From NCBI GenBank assembly GCA_963698775.1, contig CAVOSE010000068.1, positions 1-64,000 on the forward strand: a DNA stretch of 64,000 bases, given 5' to 3'. Numbering within the stretch: the first letter of the stretch is position 1; every line of letters begins with the position of its first letter. The DNA is from Thiohalocapsa sp963698775. Lineage in GTDB: Bacteria > Pseudomonadota > Gammaproteobacteria > Chromatiales > Chromatiaceae. Below, one piece after another: positions 35,005-43,222 of this stretch. A program made the position numbers and the translations under genes. The notes below the pieces were generated by a model. That model saw nothing but the letters and a program-made list of their open reading frames with translations, did not search any database and was not told where the DNA came from.

Positions 35005-36318
35005 TCAGAAGGCGTCGAACGTCTTGCTTACCTCCAGGCCGAGGATGTGCGCATGGGCCTCATACTTGCCTGCGATGGCCGTTGTGCCGTTGATCTCGCC
35101 ACCAAAACCGGGGTAGGGCTTCGAGCCGCTATAGTTACGGTCGTTGAACACGGCGTACATGTAGCCGGCTTCCAGTTGCCAGCCGTCTTCGAGCGCGTGA
35201 CTGACGCCGATACTGAAGAGGTTGCGATCGTTGTCCGGCACCCTGGCGCTGAAGTACGCGTCGTCCGTGGCGGTCTCGTCGTAGGCATAGCCGAAGCGCA
35301 ATTGGGTCTGGTCGAGTAACTGGTAGGTGATGCCGAGGCGGTAGGCGTTGGAGTCGTTCCAATTATTTTCGTCGTCGATTAGCGTTGAACCGTTCAGCGT
35401 ACCGGTAACCTTGATCTTCTCGAACTCGCTCCAGCCGGTGCGGGCCCAATCCACCTCGATTGCCAGCTTCGGGTTGACCTTGTAACGGGCGCCCAGGGTG
35501 AGGCGCCAGGGCAGGTTTACGTCAAGCTCCGCGCCCTGGCTCGGCGGCAATGCCCCCAGCAACACCATGTTGTTGTCGAGCGCCGTGAAGGTACCGTCGA
35601 TACCGAGCGTCGCGCCGGAGTGATAATTAATACCGAGGCTCAGTGCGTCTTTGCTGTACATGGCGCTGAGGTTGAAGCCCCAGCCGGAACCGTCGCCGCT
35701 CAGTTGCGTGATGGAAGAGTCCAACTGGGCTGACTTTCCCCAATAAAAATCCGCGCCGGCGGACAGAGCAAGCGTGTCGTTGACGCGGTAGGTGACGGTG
35801 GGCGTGAAGTCGACGACCTCTAGTTTGCTGCGGGTCGGCTGCGGACTGAGCGGGATGCTGGTTCCGGGCGCGAAGGGTGGCGTTGGTAACGGCTGTGTGT
35901 TGGTCAGCGGTGGAAAGGTTCCGGTGTCCCACTTGGTTTCAAGTCCAAACGGGGCGGAGACGCCGAGCCCAACCGACCACTGCTGGTTGATGAGGATCGC
36001 CGCCTGTCCGATCGGTGCCGCGATCCACTCCGCGCCGCTGCTGTCGTGCTTGCCGCTGCTGGTTCGCACCGAGAAGTTTGGGTTGATGAAAAGCGTACCC
36101 ACCGCGATGGAGCTTTGGGTGTGGAAGGCCATTGCGGCGGGGTTGTAGATCAGCGCGCCGCGCTCTTCCGGGTTCGCCACCATGGCATTGGCGGTACCGA
36201 GTCCCGCTATCGACATTTCCGGGACCGCGAACCCTTCCGCGCGAACGAGCGACGTGTTCAACAATGCGATCGTGATGGCCGTTGCCAGGGGGGGTAACGC
36301 CAGCGAGCGAAGGTCCAT
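35005..36318 (-). CDS. OmpP1/FadL/TodX-family outer-membrane transport protein
   Basis: A 437-residue outer-membrane beta-barrel. ATG 36318 follows AGAGGA; a signal peptide (PLATAITIALLNTSLVRA) precedes the mature N-terminus EGFAVPEMSIAGLGTANA, the FadL-family hatch region. Repeated amphipathic strands with aromatic girdles run to the end. It would move fatty acids or hydrophobic compounds across the outer membrane. In sulfur bacteria FadL-like proteins are also seen near sulfur genes; a role in sulfur uptake would be speculation. Confidence 0.9.
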   Translation of the reverse strand: MDLRSLALPPLATAITIALLNTSLVRAEGFAVPEMSIAGLGTANAMVANPEERGALIYNPAAMAFHTQSSIAVGTLFINPNFSVRTSSGKHDSSGAEWIAAPIGQAAILINQQWSVGLGVSAPFGLETKWDTGTFPPLTNTQPLPTPPFAPGTSIPLSPQPTRSKLEVVDFTPTVTYRVNDTLALSAGADFYWGKSAQLDSSITQLSGDGSGWGFNLSAMYSKDALSLGINYHSGATLGIDGTFTALDNNMVLLGALPPSQGAELDVNLPWRLTLGARYKVNPKLAIEVDWARTGWSEFEKIKVTGTLNGSTLIDDENNWNDSNAYRLGITYQLLDQTQLRFGYAYDETATDDAYFSARVPDNDRNLFSIGVSHALEDGWQLEAGYMYAVFNDRNYSGSKPYPGFGGEINGTTAIAGKYEAHAHILGLEVSKTFDAF

Positions 36319-36764
36319 GCGCCTGTCCTCTTGAGTCATGTACTTTTCAACAACCAAACGGATGAGTCTCTAGTCGTCGGATCCTAGCTGGGTCGTGGCG
36401 TTGCGTGCAGCCAGGCGGGTCAGAACGCGTCTTGTCGTAAAAAAGGTAGCTTCACCCTGCCGGGCGTTGGCGCGACATCGACGATCGTTGCGTAGTGTCC
36501 GCCAGTTGCGCCGATTCGTAGGCCGCCCACGCTAGAGTCCGAGTCCGTGGTAACAATACGCCATATTGTCGCTTTTTTCTAGCCTTTGTTGCGAATAGCC
36601 AAAAAACCTATTCTCGAGGCGGCGGTGTGCAGGGTTGAAACGCGTTGAACGCGTCAGCGGTTACCGAGCGGGGCTCGGAAGTCGTCGAACCCAGCCGGGC
36701 CGCACCTCGAGTTCCCAGGTTGTGCTATAAAGAGAATCTATTGACTCAGTTCGAGGGCTGGCCC
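36319..36764. other. Divergent spacer between the FadL-type gene and the LysR-type gene
   Basis: 446 bp with AT-rich stretches (36540-36610) suitable for promoters of both genes. A LysR-type T-n11-A site cannot be assigned with confidence. The in-frame extension of the regulator to 36645 has no ribosome site. Confidence 0.4.
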
Positions 36765-37667
36765 ATGGCTGACCGACGACTCCAGGTCTTCCACACCGTC
36801 GCGCGCTTGTTGAGTTTCACCAAAGCGGCGGAGTCGCTGCACATGACGCAGCCGGCGGTGACCTTCCAAGTCCGACAGTTGGAGGAGTACTTCAACACCC
36901 GGCTGTTTGACCGAACCCACAATCGCATCAGCCTGACCGATGCGGGAAATCGTGTGTTCGAGTATGCCGATCGCATCTTCGAGCTCTATGCGGAGATGGA
37001 GAACGGCGTTCGCGAGATCACTGGCGAAATCAGCGGTGCGCTCACCATCGGTGCCAGCACAACCATTGCCGAGTACATGCTCCCGACTCTGCTCGGAGAT
37101 TTCAACGCGCGCTACCCTGAGGTGTCGATCCACCTCAAGGTGTCGAACAGCGAGGGCATTGTCTCGATGGTCGAGAGCAATGCCATCGATCTTGGCGTCG
37201 TCGAGTCGCCTGTGGGCAACAAGAATTTGGTGGTCGAGACCTGCAAGCAGGACCAGCTGGTCGCGATCGTGCCACCGGCTCATCCGCTGGCTAGCCGCAA
37301 AGCAGTCCCGTTCAGCGATCTGTTGGAATATCCTTTCATCTGTCGCGAGGAGGGGTCCGGCACGCGTGAGGTCATCAACGACTACCTCGGCGGTTTGCCC
37401 GCGTGCGCGGCCGGACTCAAGGTGGCGATGGAGTTGGGGAGTCCGGAGGCCGTGAAGGGGGCGGTGGAGGCGGGCATGGGGGTCTCGGTTGTATCCAAGG
37501 CCACGGTGCAGAAGGAACTGCGGCTGAAGACACTGGTTACGCTGACGCTGCAGCCGCCGTTGTTTCGCCCTTTCTCGTTCGTGCACCAAAAGCAGAAGTT
37601 TCGGCTCCGCGTGATGGAGGAGCTGCTCGAGTTTGCGCGAGCCTATTGCAAGAGCCAGCCGGACTGA
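36765..37667 (+). CDS. LysR-family transcription regulator
   Basis: From ATG 36765 (GAGGG upstream) the protein has 300 residues. The N-terminal winged helix (LQVFHTVARLLSFTKAAESL, QPAVTFQVRQLEEYF) is followed by a two-lobe effector domain with GASTTIAEYMLPTLL and EEGSGTREVINDYL. It resembles the CysB/CbbR-like subgroup and could sense a sulfur or carbon metabolite. It is divergent from the FadL-type gene, a classical place for a target promoter, but no direct evidence links them. Confidence 0.9.
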   Translation: MADRRLQVFHTVARLLSFTKAAESLHMTQPAVTFQVRQLEEYFNTRLFDRTHNRISLTDAGNRVFEYADRIFELYAEMENGVREITGEISGALTIGASTTIAEYMLPTLLGDFNARYPEVSIHLKVSNSEGIVSMVESNAIDLGVVESPVGNKNLVVETCKQDQLVAIVPPAHPLASRKAVPFSDLLEYPFICREEGSGTREVINDYLGGLPACAAGLKVAMELGSPEAVKGAVEAGMGVSVVSKATVQKELRLKTLVTLTLQPPLFRPFSFVHQKQKFRLRVMEELLEFARAYCKSQPD

Positions 37668-37747
37668 GCAGGAGCGCGACCGAACGCGTATCCTCATGGA
37701 GGTGAGCCGGGTGTGCCGCGGCTTCGCGCGCGAGGCGAAACTTTGGT

Positions 37748-37763
37748 ACTGTCCGTGGACAGT
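37748..37763. promoter_or_regulatory. 16-bp dyad upstream of a hypothetical gene
   Basis: ACTGTCCGTGGACAGT has perfect 7-bp arms around a 2-nt centre and lies 37 bp before ATG 37801. The CTGT/ACAG ends are 6 nt apart, not the 8 nt of a LexA box, so it is not called LexA. Confidence 0.3.
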
Positions 37764-37800
37764 CGTCCAATGATGGGCGGCAACGAGCGGTGTTGTCAGG

Positions 37801-38265
37801 ATGTTTCCATCGAACCCTTTAGCCATTGCTCCTAAGAAACAGTCCGCGGATGAGCGTCGACTCGGCAAGCTGTTTCGAGCGCTCAATGCGCAGCAGCAAC
37901 AGACCCTGCTCAGTTTCGCCGAGTTTTTGTCGGAACGGTCAACCGGGTCATCCGGTGAGCTGGACGGCCAATCCGACGGCGATCCTGGGAACGGATCGGG
38001 AGCTGCGTCCGATGCCGCGGCAGCACCGCTCGCGACCCCGCGACTGCCGCAGTTCGAGCTACGCCCGCCCGAGGAGAGCGTCGTGGCGGCCATTAAGCGT
38101 TTACGCCGGATCTATCCGATGCTCGACAACAGCGCACTGCTCGGCGACACCTCGTCGTTGATGGCCGCCCACGTCATGAAAGGTCGCGAGGCATCTGCCG
38201 TGATCGACGAACTCGAGGCACTGTTCGCGGAACGGTTCGAAATGCATCACAACAGCAAGAATTGA
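37801..38265 (+). CDS. Hypothetical protein with two helical segments
   Basis: A 154-residue soluble acidic protein. The N-terminal helix region (RRLGKLFRALNAQQQQTLLS) and the C-terminal region (AIKRLRRIYPMLDNSALL, EASAVIDELEALFAERFEMH) flank a Ser/Gly/Ala-rich linker (residues about 46-85). No signal, membrane segment or cysteines. I do not recognise a function. It lies 97 bp before the AI-2E-type permease on the same strand and may be co-transcribed. Confidence 0.65.
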   Translation: MFPSNPLAIAPKKQSADERRLGKLFRALNAQQQQTLLSFAEFLSERSTGSSGELDGQSDGDPGNGSGAASDAAAAPLATPRLPQFELRPPEESVVAAIKRLRRIYPMLDNSALLGDTSSLMAAHVMKGREASAVIDELEALFAERFEMHHNSKN

Positions 38266-38362
38266 GACGATAGCCCAGTCTCCGCGGCGTCTTGCCCGTA
38301 TTGAGGTTGCGGGCAGCGCGTAACCCGAACGATTCGAGACGCCCCTAAGCGAAGCCAACCCC

Positions 38363-39475
38363 ATGCAGTTTCTGGCCCAGTGGTTCCGTCGCTACTTCTC
38401 CGATCCGCAGATCGTCTTTCTGTCGGTGTTTGTGCTGACGGTGCTTGCCATCGTGTTGACGATGGGGCAGATGCTGACGCCGGTGCTCGCCAGCATCGTC
38501 CTCGCCTACCTGTTGGAAGGCATCGTTGGTGTGCTCGAGCGTCGCGGCTGGCCACGACTGGTCAGCGTCATCCTAGTGTTCGTGTTGTTCATGGTGTTCG
38601 TCGCTTCTGTTCTTCTTGGGGTTGTGCCCCAAGTCCTCCGTCAGGTGTCGGATCTGGTCCAGCAACTGCCAGCGATGCTGACAAAGGGACAACAGGGGCT
38701 GATGCAACTGCCCGAGCGTTATCCGGATTTGATTTCAATCGCCCAGATCGAAGAGATGATCGGCGCCATAGGCCGGGAGATTGGCACCTACGGTCAACAA
38801 ATCCTGTCGGTTTCCCTGTCGTCGGTGGTGGGTGTCATCACCGTGCTCGTCTACCTGATCCTCATGCCCTTGCTGGTGTTTTTCTTCCTCAAGGACAAGG
38901 AGCTTATCATTGCGTGGTTCCGGCGCTATTTGCCCAAGCATCGCGCCATCGCCGGGACCGTCTGGCGCGACGTCGACCGGCAGATTTCGAACTATGTGCG
39001 TGGCAAGTCCTGGGAGATCCTGATCATTTGGGCGGTCAGCTTCATCACCTTTTCCGCGTTCGGTTTGAAGTACGCAATGTTGTTGGCCCTGCTGGTCGGG
39101 CTATCCGTCATCATTCCGTACATCGGGGCGTCGGTGGTGACGGTGCCGGTGGTATTGATTGCCTGGTTTCAGTGGGGCTGGGGTACCGAATTTATCTGGC
39201 TCACCATCGCCTATCTGATCATCCAGGCGTTAGATGGGAATGTGTTGGTCCCTTTGCTGTTCTCGGAGGTGGTTGATCTGCACCCGGTCGCGATCATTGT
39301 TGCGATTCTGGTGTTCGGCGGCATCTGGGGGTTCTGGGGCGTGTTTTTTGCCATTCCGTTGGCAACGCTGGTGCAAGCTATCCTGAGCGCCTGGCCGCGC
39401 AAGGATCGAAGCCCCGACACGGCGCACGACGAAAAAGCCGCCGCTGCTGGCCTGACCGCTACGAAACTGGACTGA
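38363..39475 (+). CDS. AI-2E/PerM-family inner-membrane permease
   Basis: A 370-residue polytopic protein with seven or eight predicted helices and the family patterns SIVLAYLLEGIVGVLERRGW, LVFFFLKDKELIIAWFRRY and AIIVAILVFGGIWGFWG. Members (TqsA, PerM, YdiK) export signals or peptides, or antiport Na+/H+; the substrate here is unknown. It is followed by nnrU after 5 bp, so the two are almost certainly co-transcribed. Confidence 0.92.
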   Translation: MQFLAQWFRRYFSDPQIVFLSVFVLTVLAIVLTMGQMLTPVLASIVLAYLLEGIVGVLERRGWPRLVSVILVFVLFMVFVASVLLGVVPQVLRQVSDLVQQLPAMLTKGQQGLMQLPERYPDLISIAQIEEMIGAIGREIGTYGQQILSVSLSSVVGVITVLVYLILMPLLVFFFLKDKELIIAWFRRYLPKHRAIAGTVWRDVDRQISNYVRGKSWEILIIWAVSFITFSAFGLKYAMLLALLVGLSVIIPYIGASVVTVPVVLIAWFQWGWGTEFIWLTIAYLIIQALDGNVLVPLLFSEVVDLHPVAIIVAILVFGGIWGFWGVFFAIPLATLVQAILSAWPRKDRSPDTAHDEKAAAAGLTATKLD

Positions 39476-39480
39476 ACACC

Positions 39481-40059
39481 ATGATGATGCTGCTTGCGGG
39501 GCTCGCGCTTTTTCTCGGCGCACATTCCATCTCGATCGTCGCTGCCGGCTGGCGCGACGCCGTCGTAGTGCGCAGGGGAGAGGTGCCGTGGAAGCTCTTG
39601 TACGCGCTGATTTCTGTCGCTGGCTTGGCGCTGATCGTGCTCGGATACAGTGCCGTTCGGGCGAGCCCGGACCCCTGGGTGCTCTATACCGCACCGACCT
39701 GGATGCGCCATGTTTCGTTGTTACTGATGGTGCCGGTGTTCGTGCTTCTGCTCGCGGCCTACCTGCCCGGGCGAATTCAGCGCGTCACCCGGCATCCGAT
39801 GCTGCTTGCGGTGAAACTTTGGGCGGTCGCCCACCTGCTTGCGAACGGAACGCTGGCCGATGTGTTGCTGTTCGGCAGCTTCTTGGCCTGGGCGGTGGCT
39901 GACCGCATATCTCTGAAGCGGCGGACACCGCCGTTGGTGATGGGTGCGCCGCCCTCTGATTGGAATGACTGGATCGCTGTTGCTGGTGGTCTCGCGCTAT
40001 ACGTCGCCTTCGTGCTCTGGCTGCATAAGGCTTTGATCGGTGTGCCACCAATCGGCTGA
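39481..40059 (+). CDS. nnrU: NnrU-family membrane protein
   Basis: A 192-residue protein with five predicted helices and the NnrU pattern (LGAHSISIV, RVTRHPMLLAVKLWAVAHLLANG). NnrU is associated with nitrite and nitric oxide reduction and is related to isoprenoid or haem-linked membrane proteins. Here it lies behind a PerM-type gene and convergent with ygbA, and no nir or nor gene is in the window. A direct NO role is therefore contextual only. Confidence 0.9.
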   Translation: MMMLLAGLALFLGAHSISIVAAGWRDAVVVRRGEVPWKLLYALISVAGLALIVLGYSAVRASPDPWVLYTAPTWMRHVSLLLMVPVFVLLLAAYLPGRIQRVTRHPMLLAVKLWAVAHLLANGTLADVLLFGSFLAWAVADRISLKRRTPPLVMGAPPSDWNDWIAVAGGLALYVAFVLWLHKALIGVPPIG

Positions 40060-40151
40060 GCGACGGATCGGGGCTTAACGTGGGGTCGTGCGGGGTTTTC
40101 CCGGATTTGATCAGACGTGGCGATGCCGGCCCAATTTCTCAGCCTGCGGCC

Positions 40152-40529
40152 TTAGCCGCCGCCGGCGCGCATCTTGTCGAACAGGTGTAGGAAGCTCAGC
40201 ACCGGGTAACGAAACATCATGCGCGGGCCGGAATAGCGCATGACGTCGACGATGAGACCGCGCATCTTGGCACTGTAGCAATGGACGGCGCAGCAGTTGC
40301 AAGGCATCTTGGCCTCGCCGAAGACGCAGTTGTCGAGCCGCTGTCGGGCATACCGCCGCAGACGGGCGCATTCGTCGCACAGTTCGGCCGTCCCGTGAAG
40401 ATCCCCATGGTGATCATGGCAGTAGACATCGAGCATCGCGTCGATGGTCCGCTTTTCACGCCGGATGCGCTTGCCGTTGTTGGCAGGTCTGAGCCGACGA
40501 ACCCGTTCTTCGTGTGTGAGCATTTGCAT
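40152..40529 (-). CDS. ygbA: YgbA-like nitrous-oxide-stimulated-promoter family protein
   Basis: A protein of about 125 residues rich in Cys (CHDHH, CDECARL, CNCCAVHCYSAKM) and ending in the family pattern VMRYSGPRMMFRYPVLSFLHL. YgbA is induced by NO and supports recovery from nitrosative stress, probably by metal or thiol chemistry. ATG 40529 or 40523 are the likely starts. The FNR/DNR-type box at 40564-40577 is centred 41.5 nt upstream of 40529, with GATAAT at -10, so the message would be nearly leaderless. Confidence 0.88.
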   Translation of the reverse strand: MQMLTHEERVRRLRPANNGKRIRREKRTIDAMLDVYCHDHHGDLHGTAELCDECARLRRYARQRLDNCVFGEAKMPCNCCAVHCYSAKMRGLIVDVMRYSGPRMMFRYPVLSFLHLFDKMRAGGG

Positions 40530-40563
40530 GGGCGCCATTATCCGACAAGCCCGCTGCGATAAA

Positions 40564-40577
40564 TTGACGATTGTCAA
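40564..40577 (-). promoter_or_regulatory. FNR/DNR-type box and -10 of ygbA
   Basis: TTGACGATTGTCAA is a perfect 5-4-5 dyad of the CRP/FNR class (TTGAC variant used by DNR/NnrR-like proteins). A -10 GATAAT lies at 40537-40542 on the minus strand, at the spacing of a class II activator promoter. Confidence 0.7.
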
Positions 40578-40744
40578 TAAAAGCTGACATCAGCGTAGAT
40601 TGACACTTCCGCTCCGTTCGCGGTTTTGGCGCATGGCGGCCCTCCGCAATGCCGTTATCGCTAACCGGACAACGGGGCATTTCGACGACGAGCGCTCGTT
40701 GCGGCCTACAAGTTTTCTCAATTTCAGGTGAGGCGGGACTTTCG

Positions 40745-41443
40745 ATGAAGACCAATTTGCGCTCGATCCGCGCTCCAAGGGGTCACCTACCGCTCGCGCA
40801 GCTGTCGATTGTGCCATTGGCGCTGCTGTTGAGCAGTTGCGCGCATCAACCCTATCCACCGTTGCCGGACGACATTGCCGCGCAAACCGAGTCTACCTAT
40901 GCCGCGCCAATGTCCGGCGCCGTCGCGGCGCCGTCGGCGGGCGCTCCGGTCGCATCGCCCGTTGGAACAGCAGCCGAGACAGCTGTGGGCGCGAACATGT
41001 CCGCGGTGGCTCGACGTGAGGCCCAACTAGCACCGGTATCGCAAGAGGTAGTCCCGCCGCCACCCGACCCCGAGTCTTTGCCGGCGGCGGACAAGCGACG
41101 GCTGGACCTACTTCTGGGTTCGCAGACCTTCAACTATTACGAAGACGATCAACTCGTTTGGTCGGGACGGATCTCGTCCGGTGCGGCGGAGCATCCGACG
41201 CCAAAGGGGAGTTTTCGTGTTCAAGCGAAGAACAAGTACAAGCGCTCCGGGAGCTACACCAACTATTTCGATCGGCCAACGCCAATGCCCTACGCTTTGC
41301 AGTTTTCCGGCCCGTATTGGGTGCACGAGGGTTACGTGCCGAATGAGCCCGCCTCGCACGGTTGCGTGCGCTTGCGCTACCAGGACGCACAGTTCGTCTA
41401 TGCTCGGATCAATGTTGGCGATGCCATAAACGTCATCGATTGA
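40745..41443 (+). CDS. L,D-transpeptidase lipoprotein (YkuD domain)
   Basis: A 232-residue lipoprotein (LALLLSSC lipobox) with an Ala/Pro/Val-rich linker (residues about 30-95) and a C-terminal YkuD domain. The catalytic signature is HGCVRLRY with the essential Cys, preceded by a conserved His (YWVHEGYVP). It would form 3-3 peptidoglycan cross-links or attach proteins to the wall. The start is ATG 40745, not upstream codons, because the signal begins there. It is divergent from ygbA. Confidence 0.9.
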   Translation: MKTNLRSIRAPRGHLPLAQLSIVPLALLLSSCAHQPYPPLPDDIAAQTESTYAAPMSGAVAAPSAGAPVASPVGTAAETAVGANMSAVARREAQLAPVSQEVVPPPPDPESLPAADKRRLDLLLGSQTFNYYEDDQLVWSGRISSGAAEHPTPKGSFRVQAKNKYKRSGSYTNYFDRPTPMPYALQFSGPYWVHEGYVPNEPASHGCVRLRYQDAQFVYARINVGDAINVID

Positions 41444-41459
41444 GCGAGCGCTCGCGCCC

Positions 41460-41488
41460 GATCGCCTGATCGCCTGATCGCCTGATCG
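41460..41488. repeat. GATCGCCT tandem octamer, 3.6 copies
   Basis: Three full copies of GATCGCCT plus GATCG in direct tandem, 17 bp after the L,D-transpeptidase stop. An 8-bp unit would shift frame if inside a gene, but it lies in non-coding DNA. Confidence 0.8.
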
Positions 41489-41556
41489 AGATCACCTTGA
41501 CGACGGATTGCCGCGGTTCGTCCAGGTTTGTCGACTACACTAGGCCGTTGGTTAGG

Positions 41557-41570
41557 TGGCCATCTTGGCC
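41557..41570. repeat. GGCCNNGATGGCCA short dyad repeat, copy 3
   Basis: TGGCCATCTTGGCC, whose reverse strand reads GGCCAAGATGGCCA, matches the dispersed core. Confidence 0.55.
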
Positions 41571-41787
41571 CGTACCCGCACCAAAGCCAAGAATTGTGGA
41601 CGCATTCCCACGGCGGGCAGTTGGATCCGCCATGCACAGCGGCCCAAGTGCCTGGGTGTGACGGAAAGTGTAAGCAGACCAATGGTTTGGGTCGAATACT
41701 CCTCCTGTTGATTTTCCGGCAGGATGGTATGAAAGTTGACAGAAATCGCCTGACGTCCCCTATCTCCTCCCTTCGAGAGAACACTTC

Positions 41788-42087
41788 ATGCTGCTGACCA
41801 ATCTCATCCTGTTGCTCGCCCTGGTCGTCATGGTGGGGATCGCCATTTGGTTGTTCCGAGACGGGGAGGGAGTTGGACCGACGCCCTATATTCGGCCGTT
41901 CGACAGTGATGACGGCACCGCCGGCGACGCAGGTGCAGCCTCGGGCTCCCCGTCAAGCCAGGCGACAGGTTCCTCACCAAGTTCGGCGCAAGCGTCGGCA
42001 CAGGACGATTCGCGGACAACAGTTCGCATCGTCAGCGATGCCGACTCCAAGCGTGGCGCCACGGGCGTAGATCAGACAAACGACTGA
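41788..42087 (+). CDS. Small single-pass membrane protein
   Basis: A 99-residue protein with one N-terminal helix (LTNLILLLALVVMVGIAIWLF) and a Ser/Ala/Asp-rich disordered tail. It starts at ATG 41788 after GAGAGA. There are no cysteines or recognisable domains, and function is unknown. It may be an inner-membrane accessory peptide; it lies on the same strand as accA with a 112-bp gap. Confidence 0.65.
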   Translation: MLLTNLILLLALVVMVGIAIWLFRDGEGVGPTPYIRPFDSDDGTAGDAGAASGSPSSQATGSSPSSAQASAQDDSRTTVRIVSDADSKRGATGVDQTND

Positions 42088-42199
42088 CTGAGGTCCGGTG
42101 ATGGCGACCAGTCGATTGTTGTCCTTTCGTGCGCAGGTTGCCCGCAAACGCGAAACCGCACTGTCCCTGCGGGTTGTGCTCGGTTAGAATCGCGCCGCT

Positions 42200-43156
42200 A
42201 TGGACCTGAACTTCCTTCCTTTCGAACAACCGGTCGCCGAACTCGAGGCCAAGATCGAAGAGCTGCGCCATGTCGGTGACGACAACGAGCTCAACATCGC
42301 CGAAGAGATCGAACACTTAGAGACCAAGAGTCGGGCGCTTACCGAGCACATCTTCTCGGCCTTGACGCCGTGGCAGATTTCGCAGCTGTCGCGCCATCCG
42401 CAGCGACCGTATTTCCTAGACTACGTGCGTCGTATCTTTGACGACTTTCAAGAGCTGCACGGCGATCGGGCCTTTGCAGATGATCCTGCCATCGTTGGTG
42501 GCCTGGCCCGACTTGACGGCCGTTCGGTCGTGGTTATCGGTCACCAGAAAGGCCGCGACACCAAGGAGAAGATCCAGCGCAATTTCGGTATGCCCCGGCC
42601 GGAGGGCTATCGCAAGGCGTTGCGCCTGATGGAACTCGCCGAGCGGTTCGCGCTGCCTATTTACACCTTCATCGACACTCCTGGCGCATACCCGGGTGTC
42701 GGTGCCGAGGAGCGCGGTCAGAGCGAGGCCATCGCGCGGAACCTCCAGGTCATGGCCGGGCTCCGGGTCCCGATCATCGCCACTGTGACGGGCGAAGGCG
42801 GCTCCGGTGGCGCGTTGGCCATTGGCGTGGGCGACCGCTTGATCATGCTGCAGTTCAGCACCTATTCGGTGATCTCTCCCGAGGGCTGCGCATCGATCCT
42901 ATGGAAAAGCGCCGAGAAGGCCCAGCTCGCGGCCGAGGCCATGGCCATCACGTCAGACAAGCTCCACGATCTGGGTCTTGTCGACGCCGTGGTTCCGGAA
43001 CCCTTGGGGGGCGCTCACCGCGATGTCGAGACCATGGCTGAGTCCCTCAAACGCACGCTGCTGGAGAGCTTCAGCCAGCTCGAGTCCTTATCTATCGACC
43101 AACTCCTCGCCGCCCGCTATGAGCGCATCCGAGGCTTCGGCCGCTTCAAGGACTGA
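42200..43156 (+). CDS. accA: Acetyl-CoA carboxylase carboxyltransferase subunit alpha
   Basis: A 318-residue subunit that with AccD transfers CO2 from carboxybiotin to acetyl-CoA, making malonyl-CoA for fatty-acid synthesis. Family landmarks include LNFLPFEQPVAELEAKIEEL, FGMPRPEGYRKALRLM, IDTPGAYPGVGAEERGQSEA and GEGGSGGALAIGVGD. Length is normal (E. coli 319). It precedes tilS, the same order as in E. coli-like genomes. Confidence 0.97.
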   Translation: MDLNFLPFEQPVAELEAKIEELRHVGDDNELNIAEEIEHLETKSRALTEHIFSALTPWQISQLSRHPQRPYFLDYVRRIFDDFQELHGDRAFADDPAIVGGLARLDGRSVVVIGHQKGRDTKEKIQRNFGMPRPEGYRKALRLMELAERFALPIYTFIDTPGAYPGVGAEERGQSEAIARNLQVMAGLRVPIIATVTGEGGSGGALAIGVGDRLIMLQFSTYSVISPEGCASILWKSAEKAQLAAEAMAITSDKLHDLGLVDAVVPEPLGGAHRDVETMAESLKRTLLESFSQLESLSIDQLLAARYERIRGFGRFKD

Positions 43157-43222
43157 TGCGAGCGAGCCCATGCCGGGGTCTCTGACGACGGGCGGCCAGG
43201 GGCCCGGCTGAGACGCCGATAC

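Larger units (their letters stand above)
41444..41787. other. 344-bp spacer with two small repeats
   Basis: It contains a GATCGCCT octamer tandem repeat at 41460-41488 and a copy of the GGCCNNGATGGCCA dyad at 41557-41570. No gene was seen. A GAGAGA ribosome site at its right end belongs to the next gene. Confidence 0.6.

Noticed and set aside
37748..37763. LexA (SOS) operator
   Set aside because: The CTGT and ACAG parts are 6 bp apart instead of 8, and the gene downstream is not a known SOS gene.
40745..41443. Longer start at 40649 for the L,D-transpeptidase
   Set aside because: It would place 32 residues without signal character before a clear lipoprotein signal.
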